A stretch of DNA of 25,529 bases from the NCBI GenBank assembly GCA_041676005.1, contig JBAYST010000010.1, forward strand, positions 1 to 25,529, in the 5' to 3' direction. Both the position numbers and the translations under genes were made by a program. Positions 15,149 through 22,475 of this stretch are shown one piece after another. The stretch is from JBAYST01 sp041676005 (GTDB lineage Bacteria > Bacillota_I > Bacilli_A > RFN20 > CAG-826). Position 1 is the stretch's first letter. Each line of letters begins with the position of its first letter. A model generated the notes under the pieces. The model searched no databases, was not told the DNA's origin, and saw nothing but the letters and a program-made list of their open reading frames with translations.

Positions 15149-17344
15149 GTGAAGATTATTGAACTGCTAATCGAATACACTGCTCATTCATTGGACCGTC
15201 CTTTTACTTATCTTTATAACGGCAATAAAAATATCGAAAAAGGATATCGAGTTTTAATCACTTTTAATCACCGAGAAGTAGTGGGTTATGTATTAAATGT
15301 TCAAGAAACTTCTAAAAATAAGAAAAAACTTGAAGAAGAAATGGGGTTTGTGCTTTTTGAAATCATCGATGTTTTAGATGAGAAACCTTTGTTGAATGAA
15401 GAATTATTACAACTAGTTGATGCTTTAAGTGATTACTACTTAGCTCCCAAAATTAGCATTTTACAAGCGATGTTGCCGCCCTCGCTCAAACCTGCTAAAT
15501 CTGCACTTTCAAAACCTAAAATCGCATTTGATAAATATCTTGAAGTCGTTGACGCTGACGAAAATGATTTGAGCGTTAAACAAATCGAGATTTTAAGATT
15601 GATTAAAAAGGAAAAAAGTGTTTTAAAACGTGAAATAAAATCGATTTCTATCATCAATAAATTATTAAAATTAGGAAAAATAAAAATTGTTGAAGTAGAA
15701 AAACGAAGAATGAAAATTCCTGATTTCGCCATCGAAAAGCCGAAGGAATTAACCGTTGATCAAAAACGAGTTCTTGAAGAAATATATGCATCAAGAAATT
15801 CTGTTTTTCTTTTAGAAGGTGTGACTGGAAGCGGCAAAACCGAAGTTTATTTAACGCTTAGTGAACGAATCTTGAACGAAAATAAAACGGTTTTAATGCT
15901 AGTTCCAGAAATCGCACTCACTCCGATGATGATGGAATATTTTATGAAGAGGTTTCATGGCGATGTGGCAATTCTTCATTCTGAATTGACGCCTGCTGAA
16001 AAATATGATGAATATCGCAAAATCGCATCCGGCGATTGCAAAGTTGTAGTCGGAGCTCGAAGCGCAATATTTGCACCTTTAAAAAACATCGGTTTAATCA
16101 TTCTTGACGAGGAACATACCGAGTCTTATAAGCAGGATGCAACTCCTTTTTATCATGCTCGCGACGTCGCTTTGATTAGAAGTAAAATGAATGGTGCAAA
16201 GGTAGTTTTGGGAAGTGCAACTCCATCTTTAGAATCTCGAGCAAGAGCAAGTAAGGGCACTTACCATATTCTCTATTTAAATAAGAGAATAAACGAACAA
16301 AAATTGCCAGAAACAATTATCACAAATCTATTGGATTATAGTAATATTGATCGCGAATCCTATATATTTTCACTCACTTTGCGCAAGGAAATTAAACTTG
16401 CATTAGAAAGAAAAGAACAAATCATCCTCCTTATTAATCGCCGTGGGTTTTCCACTTCGGTCAGCTGTAGAAAGTGTGGACACGTCTTTAAATGTCCTAA
16501 TTGCGATATTGCGCTCACTTACCACAAACAAGACGATATGCTCAAATGCCATTATTGTAATCATGTTGAAATTATGCCAAAGACTTGTCCTGAATGCGGA
16601 TCACCTTATTTGATTAAAACAGGATTCGGAACAGAAAGAATTGAAGAGGAAGTTCATCGTCTATTTCCAGATGCTAAAACTCTGCGACTCGATAGTGATT
16701 CGGCTAAAGTAAGAACGAGAATTCAAAAAACTGTTGAGGCGTTTAGGAATAAAAAAGCCGATATTTTAATCGGAACACAAATGATTGCAAAAGGTCATGA
16801 TTTTGAAAATGTCACTTTGGTCGGCGTTGTTTTAGCCGACATCGGTTTATCGATGCCCTCTTATCGAAGCAGTGAACGAGTTTTTCAACTCATCACACAG
16901 GCTATTGGGCGAAGTGGAAGAAGCGACAAAAAAGGGAAGGCCATCATTCAAACTTATTCACCTTCGCATTATGCGATTACGATGGCCGCAAGGCAGAATT
17001 ATGAATTATTTTATGCGCACGAAATGAAGATGAGAAAATTACAAAATTATCCACCTTATTGTTTTTTAGCCGCCTTCAATATATCGAGCAAATCTGAAAT
17101 TAAAGCAGTGGAAACCGCTTTTCAAATCGTTTCAGAGTTAAAACAATCTCTCTCAACAAACGCCGAGATACTCGGTCCCACTTCGCCTTTCATACCTTAT
17201 GAAAATAATGTTTTTAAAAGAGTGATTTTAGTAAAATATAAAAACCCTTCTCTCGTTAAAGAAGTCTTCAAAAAAGTAATCAATTCCTTAAAAGGAAAAA
17301 GTCAAATTTCTTTAAATGTTAATATTGATCCTTATGATTTTTGA
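15149..17344 (+). CDS. priA: Primosomal replication-restart helicase PriA
   Basis: 731 residues from a GTG start at 15149. A GGGAGG at 15136-15141 sits 7 nt before this GTG but only 1 nt before the in-frame TTG at 15143, so the GTG is chosen. 3'-5' DNA helicase that recognises forks and reloads the replisome. Visible: N-terminal DNA-binding region (RPFTYLYN at the start), Walker A GVTGSGKT (224-231), DEEH box (320-323), GSATPSLES, eight cysteines in two zinc-binding clusters (440, 443, 449, 452, 467, 470, 480, 483), and helicase motif V/VI segments GTQMIAKGHDFENVTLVG and QAIGRSGR. Somewhat shorter than Bacillus PriA (~805). TGA stop, 7 nt from the stop of the convergent FMN reductase with no hairpin between them. 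Confidence 0.95.
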   Translation: MKIIELLIEYTAHSLDRPFTYLYNGNKNIEKGYRVLITFNHREVVGYVLNVQETSKNKKKLEEEMGFVLFEIIDVLDEKPLLNEELLQLVDALSDYYLAPKISILQAMLPPSLKPAKSALSKPKIAFDKYLEVVDADENDLSVKQIEILRLIKKEKSVLKREIKSISIINKLLKLGKIKIVEVEKRRMKIPDFAIEKPKELTVDQKRVLEEIYASRNSVFLLEGVTGSGKTEVYLTLSERILNENKTVLMLVPEIALTPMMMEYFMKRFHGDVAILHSELTPAEKYDEYRKIASGDCKVVVGARSAIFAPLKNIGLIILDEEHTESYKQDATPFYHARDVALIRSKMNGAKVVLGSATPSLESRARASKGTYHILYLNKRINEQKLPETIITNLLDYSNIDRESYIFSLTLRKEIKLALERKEQIILLINRRGFSTSVSCRKCGHVFKCPNCDIALTYHKQDDMLKCHYCNHVEIMPKTCPECGSPYLIKTGFGTERIEEEVHRLFPDAKTLRLDSDSAKVRTRIQKTVEAFRNKKADILIGTQMIAKGHDFENVTLVGVVLADIGLSMPSYRSSERVFQLITQAIGRSGRSDKKGKAIIQTYSPSHYAITMAARQNYELFYAHEMKMRKLQNYPPYCFLAAFNISSKSEIKAVETAFQIVSELKQSLSTNAEILGPTSPFIPYENNVFKRVILVKYKNPSLVKEVFKKVINSLKGKSQISLNVNIDPYDF

Positions 17345-17351
17345 GCTGTAT

Positions 17352-17909
17352 TTATCGATGCTTTAGAATCCACTCTTTAAGTCCTTGCAAATACATTGTC
17401 AAAAACTCTTGTGTTTTTTTATTATTCAACTTTCCTTTTTGGTCGAGCAAAGTATGAACAGAAGCGATGTAAACTTCTGGTTGTTGGATTACGTGAACAT
17501 TTAAAAAAGCCAACACTTGTTTGAGGTGATTTGTTGCGTTGACACCTCCCAAAGAACCCAGAGATACACTGACGACACCGGCTGGTTTGTCATTCCAAAC
17601 ACTTTTACCATAAGGTCTGGAGCCGACATCTAATGCATTTTTTACAATTGCTGGAAAAGAACGATTGTATTCTGGGGTAACAAAAAGCAAAGCTTCGTTG
17701 TTTTGAATCTGCTCACGAAAAACTCGCCATTCTTTTGGTTCATCACTTGTTCCTTCTAAATCCTCTTCATAATAAGGAATTTTTGTAATATCAACATAAT
17801 TAAAATTGAATTCTTTTGGGGCTAACCCTTGCAAGATAAAAGCGATTTTCTTTGTAAAAGAATCTTTTCTTGCGCTTCCAATAATGACTGCAATATTTAT
17901 TGTTTCCAT
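17352..17909 (-). CDS. NAD(P)H-dependent FMN reductase family flavoprotein
   Basis: 185 residues, flavodoxin-like fold. FMN phosphate-binding loop GSARKDSFTKKIA near the N-terminus; the family signature TPEYNRSFPAIVKNALD and the following SVSLGSLGGVNATNHLKQVL match chromate/quinone/azo-type NADPH-dependent FMN reductases. Cytosolic; the physiological substrate cannot be told from sequence (quinones, FMN or chromate are typical in the family). ATG at 17909 with GGAGG (complement 17916-17920) 6 nt upstream. It is transcribed alone from the promoter at 17938-17966, which contains a perfect inverted repeat over its -35 box. It interrupts the otherwise co-directional housekeeping block between priA and the rsmB-like gene. 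Confidence 0.88.
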   Translation of the reverse strand: METINIAVIIGSARKDSFTKKIAFILQGLAPKEFNFNYVDITKIPYYEEDLEGTSDEPKEWRVFREQIQNNEALLFVTPEYNRSFPAIVKNALDVGSRPYGKSVWNDKPAGVVSVSLGSLGGVNATNHLKQVLAFLNVHVIQQPEVYIASVHTLLDQKGKLNNKKTQEFLTMYLQGLKEWILKHR

Positions 17910-17937
17910 ATCAATCCTCCATATTTAGATCATTTTC

Positions 17938-17966
17938 AGTATATATAAAAGAAGAATGACTGTCAT
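17938..17966 (-). promoter_or_regulatory. FMN reductase promoter with inverted repeat at -35
   Basis: On the minus strand ATGACA (complement of 17961-17966), 17-nt spacer, TATACT (complement of 17938-17943). The -35 lies inside the perfect repeat ATGAC-T-GTCAT at 17956-17966, a possible repressor site. Confidence 0.6.
17956..17966. promoter_or_regulatory. 11-bp inverted repeat over the FMN reductase -35, possible operator
   Basis: ATGACTGTCAT, 5-bp arms around a central T. Its position on the -35 box would suit repression. The arms are short, so chance is not excluded and no regulator gene is adjacent. Confidence 0.35.
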
Positions 17967-18002
17967 TTTGAACGCTTTGGTTTTTTGAATATTTGTTGAA
18001 CT

Positions 18003-18016
18003 GTATTTTAAAATAC
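18003..18016. promoter_or_regulatory. 14-bp perfect palindrome upstream of the rsmB-like operon
   Basis: GTATTTTAAAATAC is a perfect palindrome, followed 4 nt later by a third copy of the half-site GTATTTT (18021-18027). It ends 12 nt before the extended -10 TGTTATGAT (18029-18037), that is in the -35 region of that promoter. Candidate operator or activator site; AT-rich composition lowers its significance. Confidence 0.4.
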
Positions 18017-18028
18017 TCATGTATTTTG

Positions 18029-18037
18029 TGTTATGAT
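18029..18037 (+). promoter_or_regulatory. Extended -10 promoter of the 18066-24666 operon
   Basis: TGTTATGAT fits TG-N-TATGAT. No recognisable -35 at 16-18 nt, where the palindrome at 18003-18016 lies instead. It is followed by AGGAAAG about 9 nt before the ATG at 18066. Confidence 0.5.
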
Positions 18038-18065
18038 AAACTATAAATTAGGAAAGTAGGCTTTT

Positions 18066-18512
18066 ATGATTACAATTACCATCAACGGTTTAGACCAATT
18101 CGTCGTCGCAAGATTATCCAAAGAACTAAATAAAAATCTCGCAAATCTTTTTGAGGTTGACGAAAAAGAAATTAATTTTATCGCTCCGCAGAGCATGGTC
18201 TTTCATAATGGGGTAGAACAAACATCGTGGCATGTGATTATCGATGTCGCCGCTCCAGAAGAATTAAAAAAATTGGAGAAAAATATTGCCGACTTTTTAT
18301 TTTCTAAAATCGAGGACCTTGCAATAAATATTGAAATTAAATTTACCTATTTTTCTAAAGCGAATCATTTCAAACATGTCAATGAGGACTATCCTCTTTA
18401 TATTACCGAGGCAAATGTGGTCCATATCGAAGATGAAACTGACGAAGAAGAAAGTGAGGAAGAAGACGCATTCCTAGAAGATCCTCTGAATATCTTAAAG
18501 GAGGTGCTCTAA
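18066..18512 (+). CDS. DUF1904-like protein with acidic tail
   Basis: 148 residues, start ATG 18066 with AGGAAAG upstream. Residues 1-~110 resemble the DUF1904 family by order of features: an N-terminal strand ITINGLD, a helix with ARLSKELNKNLANLF, a strand with FIAPQSMVFHNG, a strand SWHVIIDVAAP, a helix through KKLEKNIADFLF, a strand INIEIKFTYFSKANHF and a final aromatic/histidine segment. The family is tautomerase-like in fold, with no settled function. After residue ~118 the protein ends in a highly acidic low-complexity tail (DETDEEESEEEDAF). It has no catalytic proline after the start Met (second residue Ile), so tautomerase activity is not expected. First gene of the long operon; a strong AAAGGAGG at its 3' end serves the next gene. 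Family call is moderate. Confidence 0.6.
   Translation: MITITINGLDQFVVARLSKELNKNLANLFEVDEKEINFIAPQSMVFHNGVEQTSWHVIIDVAAPEELKKLEKNIADFLFSKIEDLAINIEIKFTYFSKANHFKHVNEDYPLYITEANVVHIEDETDEEESEEEDAFLEDPLNILKEVL
18497..18504 (+). promoter_or_regulatory. Strong Shine-Dalgarno at unusual distance from the next start
   Basis: AAAGGAGG ends 18 nt before the ATG at 18523, against the usual 5-10 nt. No in-frame ATG, GTG or TTG lies nearer. The intervening sequence contains the upstream stop (18510-18512) and an A7 run directly before TG. Reinitiation after the stop is the simplest reading. Confidence 0.55.
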
Positions 18513-18522
18513 TTTTAAAAAA

Positions 18523-19812
18523 ATGAAAGAAAAAGAAATTTTAGAACTCGCTTGTCGAGCCATCGTCGATATCATTGAACAAAAGAATTCTTTTTCAAGA
18601 GCCTTGAAATCCGTTTTTGAAAACAACGAAACAACTTCTGAAGTCAAATCTCACGTGTCAGCTTTTGTTGGGTGTGCTCTTCGTCATTATTTTGTTTTCG
18701 ATCAATTTGTCAAAGACAATTTTAAGGAATTGAAGATTAGTACAGCGAGTAAAGTTTACGTTGTATTAGCAAACAATTTGTTCTTAAAGCGGTTTGATGA
18801 AACATTATGTAATGAATTCCTCAAAGAGAGCTTAATCGCTGCAGATGTTTCTTATAACCAAGAGGAATTCGGTGAATTGCTCCTTAAAATTGGAAAAGAA
18901 ATCCCGCTTATTCCTGAAAAGATCGATAAAGGATCTTATGAATTTCTCTCTTTGCGTTTTAACACTCCATTATGGTTGATTAAAATGTGGGTCAAACATT
19001 TTGGGCGCGGTTTGACTTACAAGATTTTGAAGGCGAATTCGCGTCCGGCCTTAACCGCCGTAAGAGTTAATACTCTTCTTACTTCCAGCGAGACTCTTCT
19101 TGAAAAATTCCCTAAAGTTTTAGAAGTGTCAGATACTGATAATATTTTAATTTATAAGGGTCGAGCTTCTATTAGAAAGGAAAATTTTTACCGAGACTAT
19201 CAAGTGTTTTACGAAAAAATGGCAGTGAAATATTTGTTTGATCTCTTGGATCTAGATCCTTTGAAAACGATTTCGATTTATGCTCATGATTACAATAATG
19301 CATTTTTAGAACTCGCAGTAAGAACTCAAAATGAAGCAAAATTCGACATCATCGTTCCGAGCGGAAAAGACTTTTTCCAATTTAAAACTGCAATTTTAAA
19401 TTTCAAACTTTCTAATCGCGTTAAGGCATATGAATGTGAAATAACTGGACTCGTTTCAATTATGAGTGCGCCGATTTCGACATTTATCGTTTTTCCACAA
19501 TCTTCAAACTTTGAACTTTTAAGAAGTGAACCTGATTATTTTCTTCGCTTCAATCCAGAAGTGTTAGATGAAATTATCAAAACACAAAAAACAACACTCG
19601 AAGAAAGTGCAAAATTCATTGAAAATGGTGGACGACTGATTTATATTATTCCGACAATTTCAAAAAAAGAAGGAACTTATTTGATCTCTGATTTTTTAAA
19701 AAATCATTCAGAATTCAAACTTTTAGCGGAAAGGCAAGTATTTCCGTTTGAAAACCTGGATAGCAGTTTATATTACGCCATCCTCATCAAAGAGGACACA
19801 AATGTTGATTAA
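18523..19812 (+). CDS. RsmB-like protein with lost methyltransferase active site (pseudoenzyme)
   Basis: 429 residues, the size of RsmB, the 16S rRNA m5C967 methyltransferase, and located where rsmB lies in Bacillota (before rlmN-prpC-prkC-rsgA-rpe). The order of RsmB landmarks is kept: N-terminal NusB-like helical domain (1-~130), NTPLWLIKMWVKHFG (147-161) for the usual hP-WLV-W helix, ALTAVRVNTL (176-185), YRDYQVFYEKMAV (223-235), PDYFLRF (337-343) and ENGGRLIY (367-374). However, the SAM-binding D-A-C-A-A-P-G-G-K motif is replaced by ISIYAHDYN (250-258), the motif IV D-A-P-C-S-G reads VFPQSS (323-328), and the motif VI S-T-C-T reads IIPT (375-378). Both catalytic cysteines and the SAM site are gone, while the frame is open and translation-coupled to rlmN. 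Methyltransferase activity is not expected; an RNA-binding or structural role is inferred. Confidence 0.75.
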   Translation: MKEKEILELACRAIVDIIEQKNSFSRALKSVFENNETTSEVKSHVSAFVGCALRHYFVFDQFVKDNFKELKISTASKVYVVLANNLFLKRFDETLCNEFLKESLIAADVSYNQEEFGELLLKIGKEIPLIPEKIDKGSYEFLSLRFNTPLWLIKMWVKHFGRGLTYKILKANSRPALTAVRVNTLLTSSETLLEKFPKVLEVSDTDNILIYKGRASIRKENFYRDYQVFYEKMAVKYLFDLLDLDPLKTISIYAHDYNNAFLELAVRTQNEAKFDIIVPSGKDFFQFKTAILNFKLSNRVKAYECEITGLVSIMSAPISTFIVFPQSSNFELLRSEPDYFLRFNPEVLDEIIKTQKTTLEESAKFIENGGRLIYIIPTISKKEGTYLISDFLKNHSEFKLLAERQVFPFENLDSSLYYAILIKEDTNVD

Positions 19813-20848
19813 TTTATACGGACAAGAAATAACAAAATTAGAAAAATTGATGATTGAAGAAAAGCAAAAGAAGTTTCGGGCTACGCAATTATTCACGTGG
19901 ATTTATGAAAAAAAAGCAAAAACGTTTGACGAAATGACTGATATTTCTCTTCGTTTTCGAGAAGTTCTAAATCAAAAATATTGTTTGGATTTGCCGAATA
20001 TTTTTTCTCGTCAAGATGCAAATGACGGAACGATTAAATTGCTCTTAAAGATGAAAGATGGTGCAAAAGTGGAAACGGTTTTAATGCGTTATAAATATGG
20101 CAATGTCGTTTGCGTTTCAAGTCAAGTCGGCTGCAATATGGGTTGCGCATTTTGTGCTTCTGGACTTTTTAAGAAAACACGTAATCTCGAAGTTGAAGAA
20201 ATGGTCGGTCAAATTCTTATCATCAATGAAATTTTAACCAAAGAAGGAAACGGAGAACGGACGACTCATGTTGTGGTGATGGGAACCGGAGAACCTTTCG
20301 ATAATTATGATAATGTTTTAGATTTTGTTCGAATCGTCAATCATCCCAAAGCTTTGGCGATCGGTGCAAGACACATCACTGTTTCCACATGTGGAATCGT
20401 GGACAAAATATATCGCTATGCGCATGAAGGATTACAAATAAATCTAGCGATTTCACTCCACGCTCCAAATAATGAAATCAGAAATAAATTGATGAAAATA
20501 AACAAAGTTTATCCACTTGAAGATTTAATGCAAGCGGTCAAATATTATGAAGAACACGCGTCAAGGCGAGTGACCTTTGAATATATTTTATTAAAAGGCG
20601 TGAATGACTCTTTAAAACACGCTGATGAATTATCAGATTTGATTAGAGGAACATTAGCGTACGTTAATTTGATTCCGTATAATTCCGTCGACGAAAAAGA
20701 TTTCACCCGATCTTCAAACGACACGGTTAAAGCCTTTTTAGATCGACTGATGAAAAGAGGAATCACCGCGACGATTAGAAAAGAATTCGGTAGCGATATC
20801 GACGCTGCGTGCGGACAATTAAGAGCAAAAATGGAGGCTTCACAATGA
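19802..20848 (+). CDS. rlmN: Dual-specificity RNA methyltransferase RlmN
   Basis: 348 residues. Radical-SAM enzyme that makes m2A at 23S rRNA A2503 and at position 37 of some tRNAs. Iron-sulphur motif C-x3-C-x2-C at C111, C115 and C118 (GCNMGCAFCASG). The two catalytic cysteines of the family are present: C104 in CVSSQVGC and C337 in AACGQLR near the C-terminus. Also GTGEPFDNYDNV and HAPNNEIRNKLMKIN. ATG at 19802 is chosen because AGAGGA (19791-19796) lies 5 nt upstream and the family alignment starts at about LINLYG; an upstream frame extension from 19748 is rejected. Overlaps the rsmB-like gene by 11 nt and the next gene by 4 nt (ATGA), so translation is tightly coupled. Confidence 0.96.
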   Translation: MLINLYGQEITKLEKLMIEEKQKKFRATQLFTWIYEKKAKTFDEMTDISLRFREVLNQKYCLDLPNIFSRQDANDGTIKLLLKMKDGAKVETVLMRYKYGNVVCVSSQVGCNMGCAFCASGLFKKTRNLEVEEMVGQILIINEILTKEGNGERTTHVVVMGTGEPFDNYDNVLDFVRIVNHPKALAIGARHITVSTCGIVDKIYRYAHEGLQINLAISLHAPNNEIRNKLMKINKVYPLEDLMQAVKYYEEHASRRVTFEYILLKGVNDSLKHADELSDLIRGTLAYVNLIPYNSVDEKDFTRSSNDTVKAFLDRLMKRGITATIRKEFGSDIDAACGQLRAKMEASQ

Positions 20849-21591
20849 AACCAATCAGCGGAAATTTCTGCTATTTAACTAATATAGGTCAAGTGAGAAT
20901 GACCAATGAAGATCAAGCTTATGCGCTCACCAACAGTAAGGGTAAAGTCATGCTCTTGGTCTGTGATGGAATGGGCGGACAAAATCGTGGTGATCTAGCG
21001 TCTCGACTCGCAACCGCTATTTTAAGCGAAGAATTTAAAAAATATCCAAAATTTTCTAATAAAAATATTGAAAGAATGTGGATTAGAAATTCAATCAAAA
21101 AAGCAAACACTGAAATTTTTTCAGAAAGTTATAAAAATCCGAAATATAAAGGAATGGGGACGACGCTTACCGCGGTTCTCATCAGCCATAATCATTTAAC
21201 TATTGCACAAATGGGAGACAGTCGAGCATATATTTTGCTAGATGGAAAGTTAGAGCAGATTACCGAAGATCAAACATACGTTGGCTTTTTATATCGAACT
21301 GGCCAAATCACCAAAGAAGAAATGCTCACCCATCCTAAAAGACACATCCTTTCAAATGCATTAGGAATTAATCCTGCGATTGATGTCGATATCAAAACAA
21401 TCAAATACGCTCATGAACCATTATTGCTCTGTTCAGATGGTTTATATAATAATGTGAGTTTTACCGATATGGAAGCGATTTTAAAAACCGATGAAACTCC
21501 AGATCAAAAATGCGCGAGTTTAATCAGCCTAGCTAATGCTAATGGTGGAAGCGATAATATTGCGATCGTCTATTGGGAGGTAATCGAATAA
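20845..21591 (+). CDS. prpC: PP2C-family Ser/Thr protein phosphatase (PrpC/Stp)
   Basis: 248 residues. Metal-dependent (PPM) phosphatase that reverses phosphorylation by the adjacent kinase. Motifs: VRMTNEDQAYAL, LLVCDGMGGQNRGDLAS (D41, G42 of the metal site), MGDSRAYIL, LLLCSDGLYNNVS, and GGSDNIAIVYW at the end, all intact; length is standard. ATG 20845 shares ATGA with the end of rlmN and has GGAGG (20833-20837) 7 nt upstream. Ends in TAATG, whose ATG starts the kinase gene. This phosphatase-kinase pair is conserved across Bacillota; substrates typically include translation and division proteins, including RsgA and EF-Tu in Bacillus. Confidence 0.95.
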   Translation: MKPISGNFCYLTNIGQVRMTNEDQAYALTNSKGKVMLLVCDGMGGQNRGDLASRLATAILSEEFKKYPKFSNKNIERMWIRNSIKKANTEIFSESYKNPKYKGMGTTLTAVLISHNHLTIAQMGDSRAYILLDGKLEQITEDQTYVGFLYRTGQITKEEMLTHPKRHILSNALGINPAIDVDIKTIKYAHEPLLLCSDGLYNNVSFTDMEAILKTDETPDQKCASLISLANANGGSDNIAIVYWEVIE

Positions 21592-22475
21592 TGGCAATCA
21601 AATTCGGAATGCTCATCGATGAACGCTATCGAATTACCGCTAGAATCGGTCAAGGTGGAATGGCTGAAGTTTATGAAGCAAACGATATTATTAACAAAAG
21701 AATTGTAGCGATTAAATTCATCCGGGAAGACGTGATGGCTAATCCAGTGAATTTAAGACGTTTTGAAAATGAAGCAACTATCGCTGCTCAATTAAATCAC
21801 CAAAATGTTGTGAAAGTTTATAACCACGGCGTGATTGAAGGACGCCCTTATATTGCATATGAATATATTTCAGGTCAGTCTTTAAAAGAAGCACTTGATT
21901 TTAGAACACGCTTTACAGTCAATGAAGCGGTGGACATTATGGTTCAATTAACCGCAGCTTTAGAAGCAGCTCATTCTCATTCGATTATTCACCGAGATAT
22001 TAAACCAGATAATATTTTTATCATGCCGGATGGAACAATTAAATTAGGAGATTTTGGAATTGCACAAACAGATGACATAAACGAATTCTTAACTTCGACA
22101 AACGAAGTGGTGGGCTCGGTCCATTACATGGCACCCGAAATTGCCTCTGGCAAGTTGGCGAGTTTTAAATCCGATATTTATGCAACCGGAGTAACCTTTT
22201 ATGAATTGATTACTGGACACGTTCCATTTGAGAAAAAAACTCCTGTTGATGTTGCCGTGGCACAAGTACGGGAGAAATTTCCAAGTGTCAAAAAGTACTT
22301 AACACAATGCCCAAAAGAAGTTGAGAAAATCATCTATAAAGCAACACGAAAAAATCCAAAAGAAAGATATCAAAGCGCGAATGAAATGTATGAAGATTTA
22401 GTCGAATTAAAGAAAAATCCGACTGCTTTAAAAGAAAAGAAAAATTGGTTGTCGCGTCTTTTTGGTTTTAAATAA
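21591..22475 (+). CDS. prkC: PrkC-type Ser/Thr kinase lacking TM and PASTA domains
   Basis: 294 residues, essentially one Hanks-type kinase domain. Glycine loop IGQGGMAEVYEA (19-30), lysine K42 in VAIKF, catalytic HRDIKPDN (D136), DFG (D154), activation-loop Thr/Ser cluster TSTNE (168-172), and GSVHYMAPE (175-183). GGMAEVY is typical of bacterial PknB/PrkC kinases. Bacillus PrkC (~650 residues) continues with a transmembrane helix and extracellular PASTA repeats; here the protein stops after a basic, partly amphipathic tail KKNWLSRLFGFK, and TAATG leads directly to rsgA. Thus a cytosolic or at most peripherally bound kinase. No frameshift is evident: the following frame is rsgA. ATG at 21591, GGGAGG (21575-21580) 10 nt upstream. 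Confidence 0.93.
   Translation: MAIKFGMLIDERYRITARIGQGGMAEVYEANDIINKRIVAIKFIREDVMANPVNLRRFENEATIAAQLNHQNVVKVYNHGVIEGRPYIAYEYISGQSLKEALDFRTRFTVNEAVDIMVQLTAALEAAHSHSIIHRDIKPDNIFIMPDGTIKLGDFGIAQTDDINEFLTSTNEVVGSVHYMAPEIASGKLASFKSDIYATGVTFYELITGHVPFEKKTPVDVAVAQVREKFPSVKKYLTQCPKEVEKIIYKATRKNPKERYQSANEMYEDLVELKKNPTALKEKKNWLSRLFGFK

Noticed and set aside
21591..22475. Frameshift as the cause of the short PrkC
   Set aside because: The following sequence is a complete rsgA beginning in the stop codon; no TM or PASTA remnants are seen in any frame.
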